DNA of 64,000 nucleotides from the NCBI GenBank assembly GCA_964425695.1, contig CAYRNF010000002.1:124001-188000 (forward strand), in the 5' to 3' direction. This document shows positions 17,699 to 24,703 of the stretch, piece by piece. The translations under genes and the position numbers were made by a program. Source of the stretch: JAKPBU01 sp964425695 (lineage in GTDB: Bacteria > Pseudomonadota > Gammaproteobacteria > Xanthomonadales > Xanthomonadaceae). Position 1 is the first letter of the stretch. The number at the start of each line of letters is the position of its first letter. The notes under the pieces are model-generated. The model searched no databases. It was not told where the DNA came from and was given only the letters and a program-made list of their open reading frames with translations.

Positions 17699-18292
17699 TC
17701 ACGCTTGGGTCCGGGGCTTGGGCAAAGGATCAGCGAAGGGGTCTACCGGCAAGGCAGCTTCGCGTTCAAGGGTGCGCACCCTTTGTTGCAGCGCGACGTT
17801 TTGGTTCTCCAGGTCGGCAGCCTTGCGGATCAGATCCAAATTCTCAGCCTGCACATGCAGCTGCATGCCGCGACCGTGGGTCCGGCGGTTGCGCTCGGTG
17901 ATCTGGCTGGTCAGCTCATTGGCCGTATCGAGGTTTTGGGCGGTCATCGAGCTCGCGCCAGACGGCTGCTCGCCGGTCGCATGACGGGTGGTCCACCGCA
18001 CCAAGTAGACGGCAACCGCCACAAGGGCGAGGGCGGGGACAACGAGGACGGGGCTGGTGGCCAGCGCGCCCAAGGTCAGCCCGATGGCAGGAAGCAGCAC
18101 CAGCAGCACAGACCACACCCGCATGCCACGGAAGAAGCCTGCCGGGTCCTTCCCGTGCCAGCGGATGAGGGCACTGACCACGGCGAAAAGGATGGCAGCA
18201 AATGCGAGCGCCAGCGAGACGCCGCCCCATGCCACATAGCTGATAAAGCCCAGGGCAGGGATGCCCCAGCGTGCGAGTTCCTTGCGATTCAT
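17699..18292 (-). CDS. Small membrane protein with C-terminal coiled coil, unknown function
   Basis: The 197-residue product has about four membrane helices in residues 9-98 (for example YVAWGGVSLALAFAAILFAV and LVLLPAIGLTLGALA) and then a cytoplasmic part with a predicted coiled coil (DLENQNVALQQRVRTLEREA, residues about 160-180). A strong GGGGGAG site precedes ATG. It is divergent from the XRE regulator and shares the intergenic region that holds the operator at 18341. I do not recognise the family. Membership of the mobile element is likely. Confidence 0.7.
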   Translation of the reverse strand: MNRKELARWGIPALGFISYVAWGGVSLALAFAAILFAVVSALIRWHGKDPAGFFRGMRVWSVLLVLLPAIGLTLGALATSPVLVVPALALVAVAVYLVRWTTRHATGEQPSGASSMTAQNLDTANELTSQITERNRRTHGRGMQLHVQAENLDLIRKAADLENQNVALQQRVRTLEREAALPVDPFADPLPKPRTQA

Positions 18293-18340
18293 ATGCTCCC
18301 CCTTGTGAGTGGATCGTGCGGCCCAGGCAGGTTGCCAAGG

Positions 18341-18355
18341 CTACGATAAACGTAG
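18341..18355. promoter_or_regulatory. Palindromic operator, copy 1
   Basis: CTACGATAAACGTAG is an inverted repeat with one mismatch around a central A, placed between the divergent membrane-protein and XRE genes. A perfect version lies at 24463-24477 before the relaxase gene. The adjacent XRE protein is the natural candidate to bind both. Confidence 0.6.
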
Positions 18356-18410
18356 TATCACGTAATCGAGGAGCAATGCATGCTGAATGGGTTTTCGGAC
18401 CCGCTCATCC

Positions 18411-18815
18411 ATGCCCAAGCCGCCCATTCGCGCCGTATTTGCCAACCGCCTCCGGGCGGCCCGGTCGGCGCTGGGCCTGTCGCAAGCTGAGTTGGGAGTG
18501 CGTGTGGGGATCTCCGAAGATGTGGCCTCAAGCCGGGTCAACCGCTACGAGCGAGCGGTGCACGACGCCCCGTTGGAAGTGGCAGAGCGCATGGCGGAAG
18601 AGCTTGGGATTCCCTTGCCGGCCTTGGTGAGTCGTGACGACGGGATGGCGCAGCTCATTGCCGGCTTCGCCAAGCTCTCCAAGACCAAGCAGGCCGCCGT
18701 ACTGGCTCAGGTGAGAGACCTGCTGGGCACCAAGGAGGCGGAGGCCGTGAGGGCCAAGCTCGATCAGGGCACGGCTGGCGCGCCCGCTGAGAAGGCGGGC
18801 CGTAGACGGCTTTAG
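18411..18815 (+). CDS. XRE-family transcriptional regulator
   Basis: A helix-turn-helix of the Cro/CI type is seen at residues 5-60 (FANRLRAARSALGLSQAELG, then INRYERAV-type region as VNRYERAVHDAPL). The remaining 70 residues are helical and may dimerise. Length is 134 from ATG 18411; an ATG at 18387 is in frame, with GAGGAG 13 bases upstream. It sits beside the operator at 18341 and likely represses itself, the divergent membrane gene and, through the second operator, the mobilization gene. Confidence 0.85.
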   Translation: MPKPPIRAVFANRLRAARSALGLSQAELGVRVGISEDVASSRVNRYERAVHDAPLEVAERMAEELGIPLPALVSRDDGMAQLIAGFAKLSKTKQAAVLAQVRDLLGTKEAEAVRAKLDQGTAGAPAEKAGRRRL

Positions 18816-18837
18816 CCCTTATACGAAGGATCGTTTC

Positions 18838-19317
18838 GTGAGTGTCTCACCCTCTGTACTGAAAGTTGCTGGTGCCCTTCCCATGCCGCTGTCGAGCAGC
18901 GTGTATGCGTTGATCGCGCTGTGGCAAAGCCTTCGCATTCCCGATCCTGTGATCGTGGCTGCCTTGATCGAATTGCTTATTGGACAGGACGGAAGTGAGC
19001 GGTCTAGCCCGCAGCAGCAGGCCGAGGCAGAAGCGATTGCGCGCGCCGCTGTTGGCAAGGAAGCGTCGCAGCTGCTTGAAAGTGAGCTTGCTAAGCACGT
19101 GATCGTGCAGCACTGGGCCGCATGGGCGCGCGTTGCGAAGCGGACCAGGGATCGATTTGGATCCCTCGCGCGTGACCAGCTGGCAGAGATCTACAAGCGC
19201 TTCTGCGCGGGTGAGTTGACCACAGATCAAAAGATCAATGACGCGCTAGACGCGCTATTCGCTCCTGATCCCTCGCACGCCCGCGGATCCATCATTCCGC
19301 CAAGCACGCTGCCTTAG
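18838..19317 (+). CDS. Hypothetical protein of the mobile element
   Basis: This is a 159-residue protein starting at GTG with AAGGA upstream, 22 bases after the XRE gene, so probably co-transcribed. It is largely helical (SSVYALIALWQSLRIPDP, QQQAEAEAIARAAVGKEASQ) with no signal peptide or membrane segment. I do not recognise a family. Its 3' end overlaps the end of the convergent gene at 19255. Confidence 0.6.
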   Translation: MSVSPSVLKVAGALPMPLSSSVYALIALWQSLRIPDPVIVAALIELLIGQDGSERSSPQQQAEAEAIARAAVGKEASQLLESELAKHVIVQHWAAWARVAKRTRDRFGSLARDQLAEIYKRFCAGELTTDQKINDALDALFAPDPSHARGSIIPPSTLP

Positions 19318-19566
19318 AGCCTCCGGTTCAAAGTGTCCCCAGACTCCAGAGGGCTCGGGGAGGGGCTTGCTTCGAGCGGCATAAGCCAAAAATGCCAGAA
19401 CAACGGGAAGGTTTTCGTGCGCAAGAAAGCGAAGTTCCGATACATCTACAGGGAACTGTTCGGACCGGCCAAGTGCGTTGAGCGCAATTCGCGCCATCAA
19501 GGACCTATTCCGATCTGCAAGTTGGAAATGGCGGATAAACTGGGAAAGAGGAAGGCAGGGATGCAT
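19255..19566 (-). CDS. Small protein, diverged tandem paralogue of the next gene
   Basis: The 103-residue product shares the block MARIALNALGRSEQFPVDVS with MARIALNFLFDPEQYPVDLS of the gene at 19570. A GGGGAG site lies inside the end of that upstream gene, so the two form a translationally coupled pair. The last 30 residues (after KPLPEPSG) overlap an opposite gene and have no match in the paralogue, which suggests loss of the original stop. Function unknown. Confidence 0.55.
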   Translation of the reverse strand: MHPCLPLSQFIRHFQLADRNRSLMARIALNALGRSEQFPVDVSELRFLAHENLPVVLAFLAYAARSKPLPEPSGVWGHFEPEALRQRAWRNDGSAGVRGIRSE

Positions 19567-19569
19567 TGC

Positions 19570-19896
19570 TCAATCTCCCCGTTGGTTTGGCACTGGAGTG
19601 GCCGCGCTATTAACGATCTTGCGCATTGCCTCACAGAGAAGGTCTTCTCGAGGCCAGTTTGCAGCCTCAATGGGAAATGAAGCGCAGTTGGCGAAGAACG
19701 CCTCAGTCATAATGCGGTTGTCGCTCTGTAGAGCGACTACCTCTGACAGATCGACGGGGTACTGTTCCGGATCGAACAGAAAGTTCAGCGCAATACGGGC
19801 CATCACTTTCTGATCAGAAGGCCATCGCGAAGCTTTTAGGACAAACAATGCAAACTCACCTGGATAAATCATTGCCATCGTGTATGCCGGAGGCAT
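19570..19896 (-). CDS. Small protein of unknown function with a MARIALNFL motif
   Basis: This 108-residue protein has an acidic, mostly helical sequence with the motif DPEQYPVDLSEVVALQSDN. It is the better preserved member of a tandem pair and is transcribed first. No signal peptide or membrane helix is visible. I do not recognise the family; its setting is the accessory part of a mobile element. Confidence 0.6.
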   Translation of the reverse strand: MPPAYTMAMIYPGEFALFVLKASRWPSDQKVMARIALNFLFDPEQYPVDLSEVVALQSDNRIMTEAFFANCASFPIEAANWPREDLLCEAMRKIVNSAATPVPNQRGD

Positions 19897-20332
19897 TCAA
19901 CCTAGCCGTGAATCGCCCGCCGTCAACAGGGACAGAAGAGGCGCCGGTTGACTGAGTCCAGTAACTTGTGCCATCTGAGCGAGAGCACTTGGAGCAAGGT
20001 GAAAGGCGCCGGAGCAACGAGCTCGGCTTGATCACGATGCGACGGGGAGCCGGTTTTATAGGGGAGGAGGGCAATAGGATGAAGCGCGCTCCACACCTAT
20101 GATATGGAAGAGTGTCGCGCGACCATGACGCTAGCGCCCCGGAGGCCTCAGTTTCTGGGATTGAGGTCGGCGTCAATGGGCTTAGTGATGCCGCCAGAAA
20201 GAAGGGACGCCGTGGTATCGTCTCGGCCTATCGGAGAGAGTCGTCTGCCCGCATTACCCGGAGCGGATTAGCCAATATGGGGCTCTCGTTAGCGCATCTA
20301 CGGCGGGTCCGGTAAACCGAAGGGGGAGGGGC
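19897..20332. other. Intergenic stretch, nothing supported
   Basis: These 436 bases separate the small minus-strand pair from the ankyrin-like gene. Open frames here have poor protein character. I see no RNA gene, repeat or terminator. Confidence 0.45.
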
Positions 20333-20734
20333 GTGCAAGACGACAGGTTCAAAGCTCTGTACGCTTCTAGTGAGGCGTTCAAAGAGCGTTTCGACGAGAT
20401 GTCTGCGGCAATTGAGCAGCTGCCTACTGAACTCAAAGAACGTGCGCGGTCTTATGACTATCCGCAGCTGCACCGCGCTTGTGTTGATTGCGATGTTGAA
20501 TTGGTCGATGCCTTGCTCGTCTTGGGGTTGCCGGCTGATGCCTACACGTTTACTGACGACGAAGATGACGAAACGCCATTGGTATGGCTAGCGCAGGCAG
20601 AAGACATTCCGACGGAAGAGAAGATCAAGATGGCCAGCATTCTGTTGGCCCACGGCGCTGATCCAGAGGAAGGGGATGCGGCGGACGTGGCCGAAGAGTT
20701 GGATGAGGACTTCGCAGCGTTTCTCAGAAGCTGA
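20333..20734 (+). CDS. Ankyrin-repeat-like small protein
   Basis: This is a 133-residue acidic protein from GTG with a strong GGGGGAGG site. Two ankyrin-type units are seen: YPQLHRACVDCDVELVDALLVLGLPADAY (residues 43-70, quoted motifs HRACVD and LVDALLVLGLPAD) and a second ending KMASILLAHGADPEEGDAAD. Such short ankyrin proteins usually bind another protein and are common as immunity or anti-toxin partners, but no partner is evident here. Confidence 0.7.
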   Translation: MQDDRFKALYASSEAFKERFDEMSAAIEQLPTELKERARSYDYPQLHRACVDCDVELVDALLVLGLPADAYTFTDDEDDETPLVWLAQAEDIPTEEKIKMASILLAHGADPEEGDAADVAEELDEDFAAFLRS

Positions 20735-20888
20735 GCGCTCGACCAGGGCGGTGAGAAGTCGAGTTTCAGCCAGCCTATCCTCCTGTCCCCGCGGTGTCGT
20801 TATGGGATATCGCCGTCGACTACCCAACGCCTCTATGCACCCCAAGCTGGCGGCCCACAAAAACTCATTCGAAACTCAAACTAGGCTC

Positions 20889-21284
20889 ATGACCAAACCC
20901 ACTCTAGACTCCATTGCTTCGGCAAAAGCGAAATTGTCCGACGAGATGCGTCAGCTGGAAGAGCAGGAAGCTCAGCTGCTGAAGGACCAGGCGAACAACG
21001 CATTCTCCCAAATCGTTGAAACGCTTCAAACGTTTGGTGCCAACTTCGATGCGCGTCAGCGGGCAGAGATCAGCGCACTTGTGACGTCAGGATCGCGTGT
21101 CGCTAAGAAGGCAGCCAAGAAGGGAGGCGACGTAGCACCGAAGTACTGGCTACCGCACTCCGGCGAGACCTGGTCGGGTCGCGGTCGACCGCCTAGGGCT
21201 TTCACCGCATGGGAAGGCACCGTTGCGCACCGGGAGTGGAAAGCCAACCATCCCAACGAGAAGTGGCCCAAGTATCCCGGCTGA
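20889..21284 (+). CDS. H-NS family nucleoid-associated protein
   Basis: The 131-residue product has an N-terminal coiled coil for oligomerisation (residues 8-60: KAKLSDEMRQLEEQEAQLLK) and a C-terminal DNA-binding core (HSGETWSGRGRPPRAF, residues about 95-112), the H-NS AT-hook-like loop with RGRPP. It could silence the AT-richer mobile DNA around it. The start at 20889 is the ATG nearest the coiled coil; the frame extends upstream without protein character. Confidence 0.82.
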   Translation: MTKPTLDSIASAKAKLSDEMRQLEEQEAQLLKDQANNAFSQIVETLQTFGANFDARQRAEISALVTSGSRVAKKAAKKGGDVAPKYWLPHSGETWSGRGRPPRAFTAWEGTVAHREWKANHPNEKWPKYPG

Positions 21285-21512
21285 GTGCTGGTAGGGCGGT
21301 CCGGTGAAGCGGTGAAGTGGGCCAAGAAGTCATGAGTCCCAAACGCTTGCTCACCCTCTCATAAGCCCGGCGGTCCATTCAGAGGTTTGGCCGCTAGAAC
21401 TGCATTGCTAAACCCGGGTTTGGCGCTACACGTGGAAGCATGTCCACGACTCCTTCCACCGCTTCGTTCAATGATCAGTCAGTCGCTGAACTGACCAACA
21501 TGCGTGGTCTGA

Positions 21513-21543
21513 AATCCGTAACGTTCATCGAATGTTACGGATT
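21513..21543. repeat. Long hairpin palindrome upstream of the recombinase gene
   Basis: A 14-base arm (AATCCGTAACGTTC) and its complement (GAATGTTACGGATT) are separated by ATC, with one G-T mismatch. A further partial arm (ATCCGTAA) follows at about 21568. The hairpin lies in a 520-base gene-free region (21285-21805) before the recombinase gene. It could be a recombination, origin-of-transfer or regulator site; it has no T-run and is not a plain terminator. Confidence 0.6.
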
Positions 21544-21805
21544 CAAAACCGGTCTATTTCTGACACATCCGTAAGATCTATCTAACTGCACTCAAATCAT
21601 GCAAACACGTTTACGGGTGTTGCAAGTGATTGATTTGGTGAGGATAAGATCTGGCGTTAGATGATTGTAGCTCGTTTACAAACTCGCCTTTTTGGTGCTT
21701 TTTGACCAATCCATAGCAGTGCCCAACACCGCACGAGCGCACATTCTCCGCGCTTGACAGATCGCACGCTCGCCTTAGTCCAAGTGTTTCAGACAAGGAC
21801 TGCGC

Positions 21806-23206
21806 ATGAGCGAGAACGACATTCACTTGCTGGAACCACCTGTTCAAACGAGCGGTTGGTCGGCCAAGCGCATCAGCCTCCCAAGCGCTGTTTTGGAAGG
21901 CGTACAGGTGTGGGGTAAGCAAGGGCATAAGCAATTTATGCAAGCGCTCAAACTGCTTGACCGACATGGCAAGCAGGCCGCTTCGCGCACGGGGAAGACC
22001 TCTGATGCTCAGGGCGACATCATGTGGGGCGATCGCACCACACCGCTGTCGCAGGTCATCCAGACCTACTTGGGCGATCTGGCGATGCGGCGTTTGAAGC
22101 CCAGCAGCATCCGAGCCAGCAAACTTGCCCTACGACAGCTTCTCGTGGCCAGTGGCGATATCCCCATTAGCTACTTGCGCCCAGACCATTTGCGCCGGGC
22201 GCGGGAAGTCTTGGAGTGCTGGCCGGGAACGTTGAGTAAGCGCAAGGAATATCGAGAACTCTCGGATGAGGAGCTGTTTGAGCTGGGTAAGAAGTTGAAG
22301 GTCGAGGTGCCGGCCTCTGAGAGCATCCTCACCATGCGGAGCTACCTAGCGAGTTTTCTGGAATGCATGGTGGAGCAAAAGCTGATCGATGAATCGCCCA
22401 TCTCAGGCTTTCCGGCCGTCCAACCCGACCTGACCGAGAAGGCCGAGAAGCGGCCCTTCACGGACGAGGAAATCACGCAGCTGTTTGACCCAACCGCTTA
22501 CGCGGCATGGAGTGCGGGGCTACCCCATCGCTGGTGGGGGCCGTTGATTGGGCTTTACACCGGGGCGCGCGTGGCCGAAGTGGCGCAGTTGAAGGTTGCC
22601 GATATCCTGCTGCAAAACGACATCTGGTGTATGGCGTTTCGCGTCACGGCCGATCCTGATCGCGTGGCGAAGCGCTACGGCAAGTCGCGAGCCAGCATCA
22701 AAAATTCAAGTTCACCCAGGATCATCCCAATTCCACCCCAGGTGCTTGACGCGGGGTTCCTGGATTATCTGGACGATGTCAGGGCCGCAGCGCAGCATCG
22801 CCTCTTTCCGCACCTGACGTCTGGGATCAGCAAAGCGACTTTGGAAGACAACGGGGGGTCTTATGGGGACGCATTGACCCGGCAATTTGTCTACTACCTA
22901 CGAAAGCGGATCAAGGCTGAGAAGCGGATGGGCTTTCACACCTTCCGGCACACTTCCCCGAGTGCCTGGGAGGATGCTGGATTTGACTTGAAGCTCATCG
23001 CGTCGATCACCGGGCATGAGGCTGAGGAGATTAAGGCGGGAAGCAAAAGCACCCTCAAGAAACGCTATCTGCACGGAAAGAGCCAGATTTTGCGAGTGCG
23101 GCAGCAGGAGGCCCTGGCGTCGTTCCGGCCAGCGATCAGCCTGCCACGCTACACGCCCGGCCAGTTCGCGCCGAGCTTCGGGCCGGGCAACAAGCTCTAC
23201 CCCTGA
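21806..23206 (+). CDS. Tyrosine recombinase (phage-type integrase)
   Basis: The 466-residue protein has a SAM-like core-binding domain (residues about 80-190) and a C-terminal catalytic domain with the Arg motif (YTGARVAEVAQL), the HxxR box (HTFRHT), the GH of ITGHEA and a C-terminal tyrosine in KKRYLHG. All catalytic positions appear present. It would integrate or excise the element that holds the relaxase. AAGGA lies seven bases before ATG. Confidence 0.92.
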   Translation: MSENDIHLLEPPVQTSGWSAKRISLPSAVLEGVQVWGKQGHKQFMQALKLLDRHGKQAASRTGKTSDAQGDIMWGDRTTPLSQVIQTYLGDLAMRRLKPSSIRASKLALRQLLVASGDIPISYLRPDHLRRAREVLECWPGTLSKRKEYRELSDEELFELGKKLKVEVPASESILTMRSYLASFLECMVEQKLIDESPISGFPAVQPDLTEKAEKRPFTDEEITQLFDPTAYAAWSAGLPHRWWGPLIGLYTGARVAEVAQLKVADILLQNDIWCMAFRVTADPDRVAKRYGKSRASIKNSSSPRIIPIPPQVLDAGFLDYLDDVRAAAQHRLFPHLTSGISKATLEDNGGSYGDALTRQFVYYLRKRIKAEKRMGFHTFRHTSPSAWEDAGFDLKLIASITGHEAEEIKAGSKSTLKKRYLHGKSQILRVRQQEALASFRPAISLPRYTPGQFAPSFGPGNKLYP

Positions 23207-23800
23207 CTACAAGCGCCGAGGCACCGGCTTGCCCTGACTGCCACCTTGGCGCGTCTTCCGGCGCAGCAGCCTTGCTTGGATGGTCGACGCATGGCGAGTG
23301 AGCCACGGCACCATTTCGTGATTTGGAATGTGGGGCGCTAGGGGGGCGAGAGCTGTGATGGCTGCGTTGGGCTGCCAATGCACTGCGTTAAGCGCGTGGA
23401 TGAGGTGCCGAGAGAGCATAGGTAAAGAATCATGATCCCGGTCGCTCATGAAATCGAGGAGAACGGATAGGCGGTAGAGCGCGCGGCCTGCCACACCCTT
23501 GGTTCGAGCGGGAGCCTTGCTCGTCCAAACAATCTGGCATTCCTCGGGCCGCACACTGATTTGATCGAAGCGGACTTCAAGGGTGCACTGGGTAAGCCAG
23601 TTCTCGTTCTCCAAGACCCAGCCGAGCACGTCGACCAGCAAAGCCTGGCGGTGGAGGGCACGCATGTGCGCGATCAGCATCCGCGAAGGCAGAGCGTCTC
23701 CGGGCTCGAAACACGAAGGGACCTGAGGAAGCGCGCTGAGTTGCTCGCTCAATCTTTGCGCGGGCGGGAACCTGGCCGGCGGAAGAGCTGGACTCATCAT
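23207..23800 (-). CDS. Hypothetical protein coupled to a VbhA-like antitoxin gene
   Basis: The 197-residue protein is translated from ATG overlapping or adjoining the stop of the upstream small gene (ACTGAGATGATGAG junction). It is helical (LIAHMRALHRQALLVDVLGW) with a basic C-terminus (RLLRRKTRQGGSQGK). I see no Fic motif (HPFxxGNGR), nuclease or kinase motif. Since VbhA antitoxins normally precede a Fic toxin, this could be an unrelated toxin or just a neighbour. Function unknown. Confidence 0.6.
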   Translation of the reverse strand: MMSPALPPARFPPAQRLSEQLSALPQVPSCFEPGDALPSRMLIAHMRALHRQALLVDVLGWVLENENWLTQCTLEVRFDQISVRPEECQIVWTSKAPARTKGVAGRALYRLSVLLDFMSDRDHDSLPMLSRHLIHALNAVHWQPNAAITALAPLAPHIPNHEMVPWLTRHASTIQARLLRRKTRQGGSQGKPVPRRL

Positions 23801-23801
23801 C

Positions 23802-24038
23802 TCAGTGCAGTTGATCATGCAAGACGGCGCGATTGAGTTGTGCAAACGTGATGCGCCCCTCGATGTAGTCATTGCAAAGTTGCAGTAGTCGCTCGCTGAT
23901 GGGGTATTGGTTGTCTCGCATCATTTGCAAGCCGCCTTCCACCATGAACTGGCGCCGCTCGCGCGGAATGTTCAGCGCGTCCATGTCGATCATGTCCAGT
24001 TCGTCGTCTTCGTCAATGCGGTTGTGCGATGCGCTCAT
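23802..24038 (-). CDS. VbhA-like antitoxin-domain protein
   Basis: This is a 78-residue protein. Its C-terminal 50 residues match the helix pattern of the VbhA antitoxin family: a helix with EGG and then YPISERLLQLCNDYIEGRIT followed by F-x-x-L. VbhA inhibits the Fic adenylyltransferase VbhT in its known operons. Here the downstream coupled gene is not a Fic protein. The N-terminus is acidic (DEDDELDMIDMD). Confidence 0.6.
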   Translation of the reverse strand: MSASHNRIDEDDELDMIDMDALNIPRERRQFMVEGGLQMMRDNQYPISERLLQLCNDYIEGRITFAQLNRAVLHDQLH

Positions 24039-24102
24039 GACCGATTCGTAGCAGGAATCGGTCTTGAGTCAAGGCAGCTTCTGGCGCGAGAAGCCGGAAG
24101 TG

Positions 24103-24399
24103 CTAGTGGAGCGAGCTGCCGCCAGGCCCCGCATTCGTAGCGTTGGCGGCTCGAAGAAACGCGATCACGTCCTCGTTGCCTTCCAAGATTTGGCGTATCT
24201 GTTCGCGTTCCAGCGCAGCTGCCGCAGCGGGTGTTGCGGCGGTCGAGCCTGGCACAGTCTTGGCCTCGGCCGCGAGCAAATGGTCCGCCATGTGCAACGC
24301 CCGCTGGGCGAAGATGTCGGGGTTGATGACCGCGGCATCGCGATAAACAACGACGAGGCCGAGAAACATGTGGCTTGCCACGATGACGCGGGTTTCCAT
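24103..24399 (-). CDS. Small hypothetical protein, divergent from the relaxase
   Basis: This 98-residue product begins METRVIVASHMFLGLVVVYR and has a hydrophobic first third, then a charged helix (LEREQIRQILEGNEDVIAF). ATG at 24399 is preferred to GTG at 24405. It is read away from the relaxase gene and both share the region with operator copy 2. The family is unknown; similar small genes flank MobL relaxases as accessory factors, which is inference here. Confidence 0.55.
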   Translation of the reverse strand: METRVIVASHMFLGLVVVYRDAAVINPDIFAQRALHMADHLLAAEAKTVPGSTAATPAAAAALEREQIRQILEGNEDVIAFLRAANATNAGPGGSSLH

Positions 24400-24462
24400 G
24401 TGCACGTTCTCTTCGAAGTGAGTAAGGATCGAAGCAGAAAGAAGAGCGCTCGCAAGGTGTGG

Positions 24463-24477
24463 CTACGATAATCGTAG
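24463..24477. promoter_or_regulatory. Palindromic operator, copy 2 (perfect)
   Basis: CTACGATAATCGTAG is a perfect inverted repeat around a central A. It lies 226 bases upstream of the relaxase ATG and 64 bases upstream of the divergent small gene. A -10-like GATAAT follows directly. It matches the imperfect copy at 18341 beside the XRE gene. Confidence 0.65.
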
Positions 24478-24703
24478 GATAATGTGCCGTGAATTGATGA
24501 AAGTGTGATGCAGGTTTGTTTTCTGTCTAGACGAGGCGGTGAGAGCTCAACGATTCGCCGTGAAATGCAGGCGCTCGTAGTGATTTTTGGATGGAGAGCA
24601 AGAGCGCACTTAAGGTTTCCGAATTCCTTCGGAAACCGTGCGCTGCAAGGCTTTACAGTCATTGCAGACGGCCTTTATGTGGCTTCGAACCCTAGGAGAA
24701 CAC

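Noticed and set aside
18780..18801. GCCCGC/GCGGGC inverted repeat as a terminator
   Set aside because: It lies inside the end of the XRE coding frame and no T-run follows.
19856..20176. Minus-strand frame of 106 codons before the ankyrin-like gene
   Set aside because: Composition is poor in helix or strand pattern, and no ribosome site was seen.
21611..21967. Minus-strand frame overlapping the integrase start
   Set aside because: It overlaps the integrase N-terminus and has no ribosome site or family signal.
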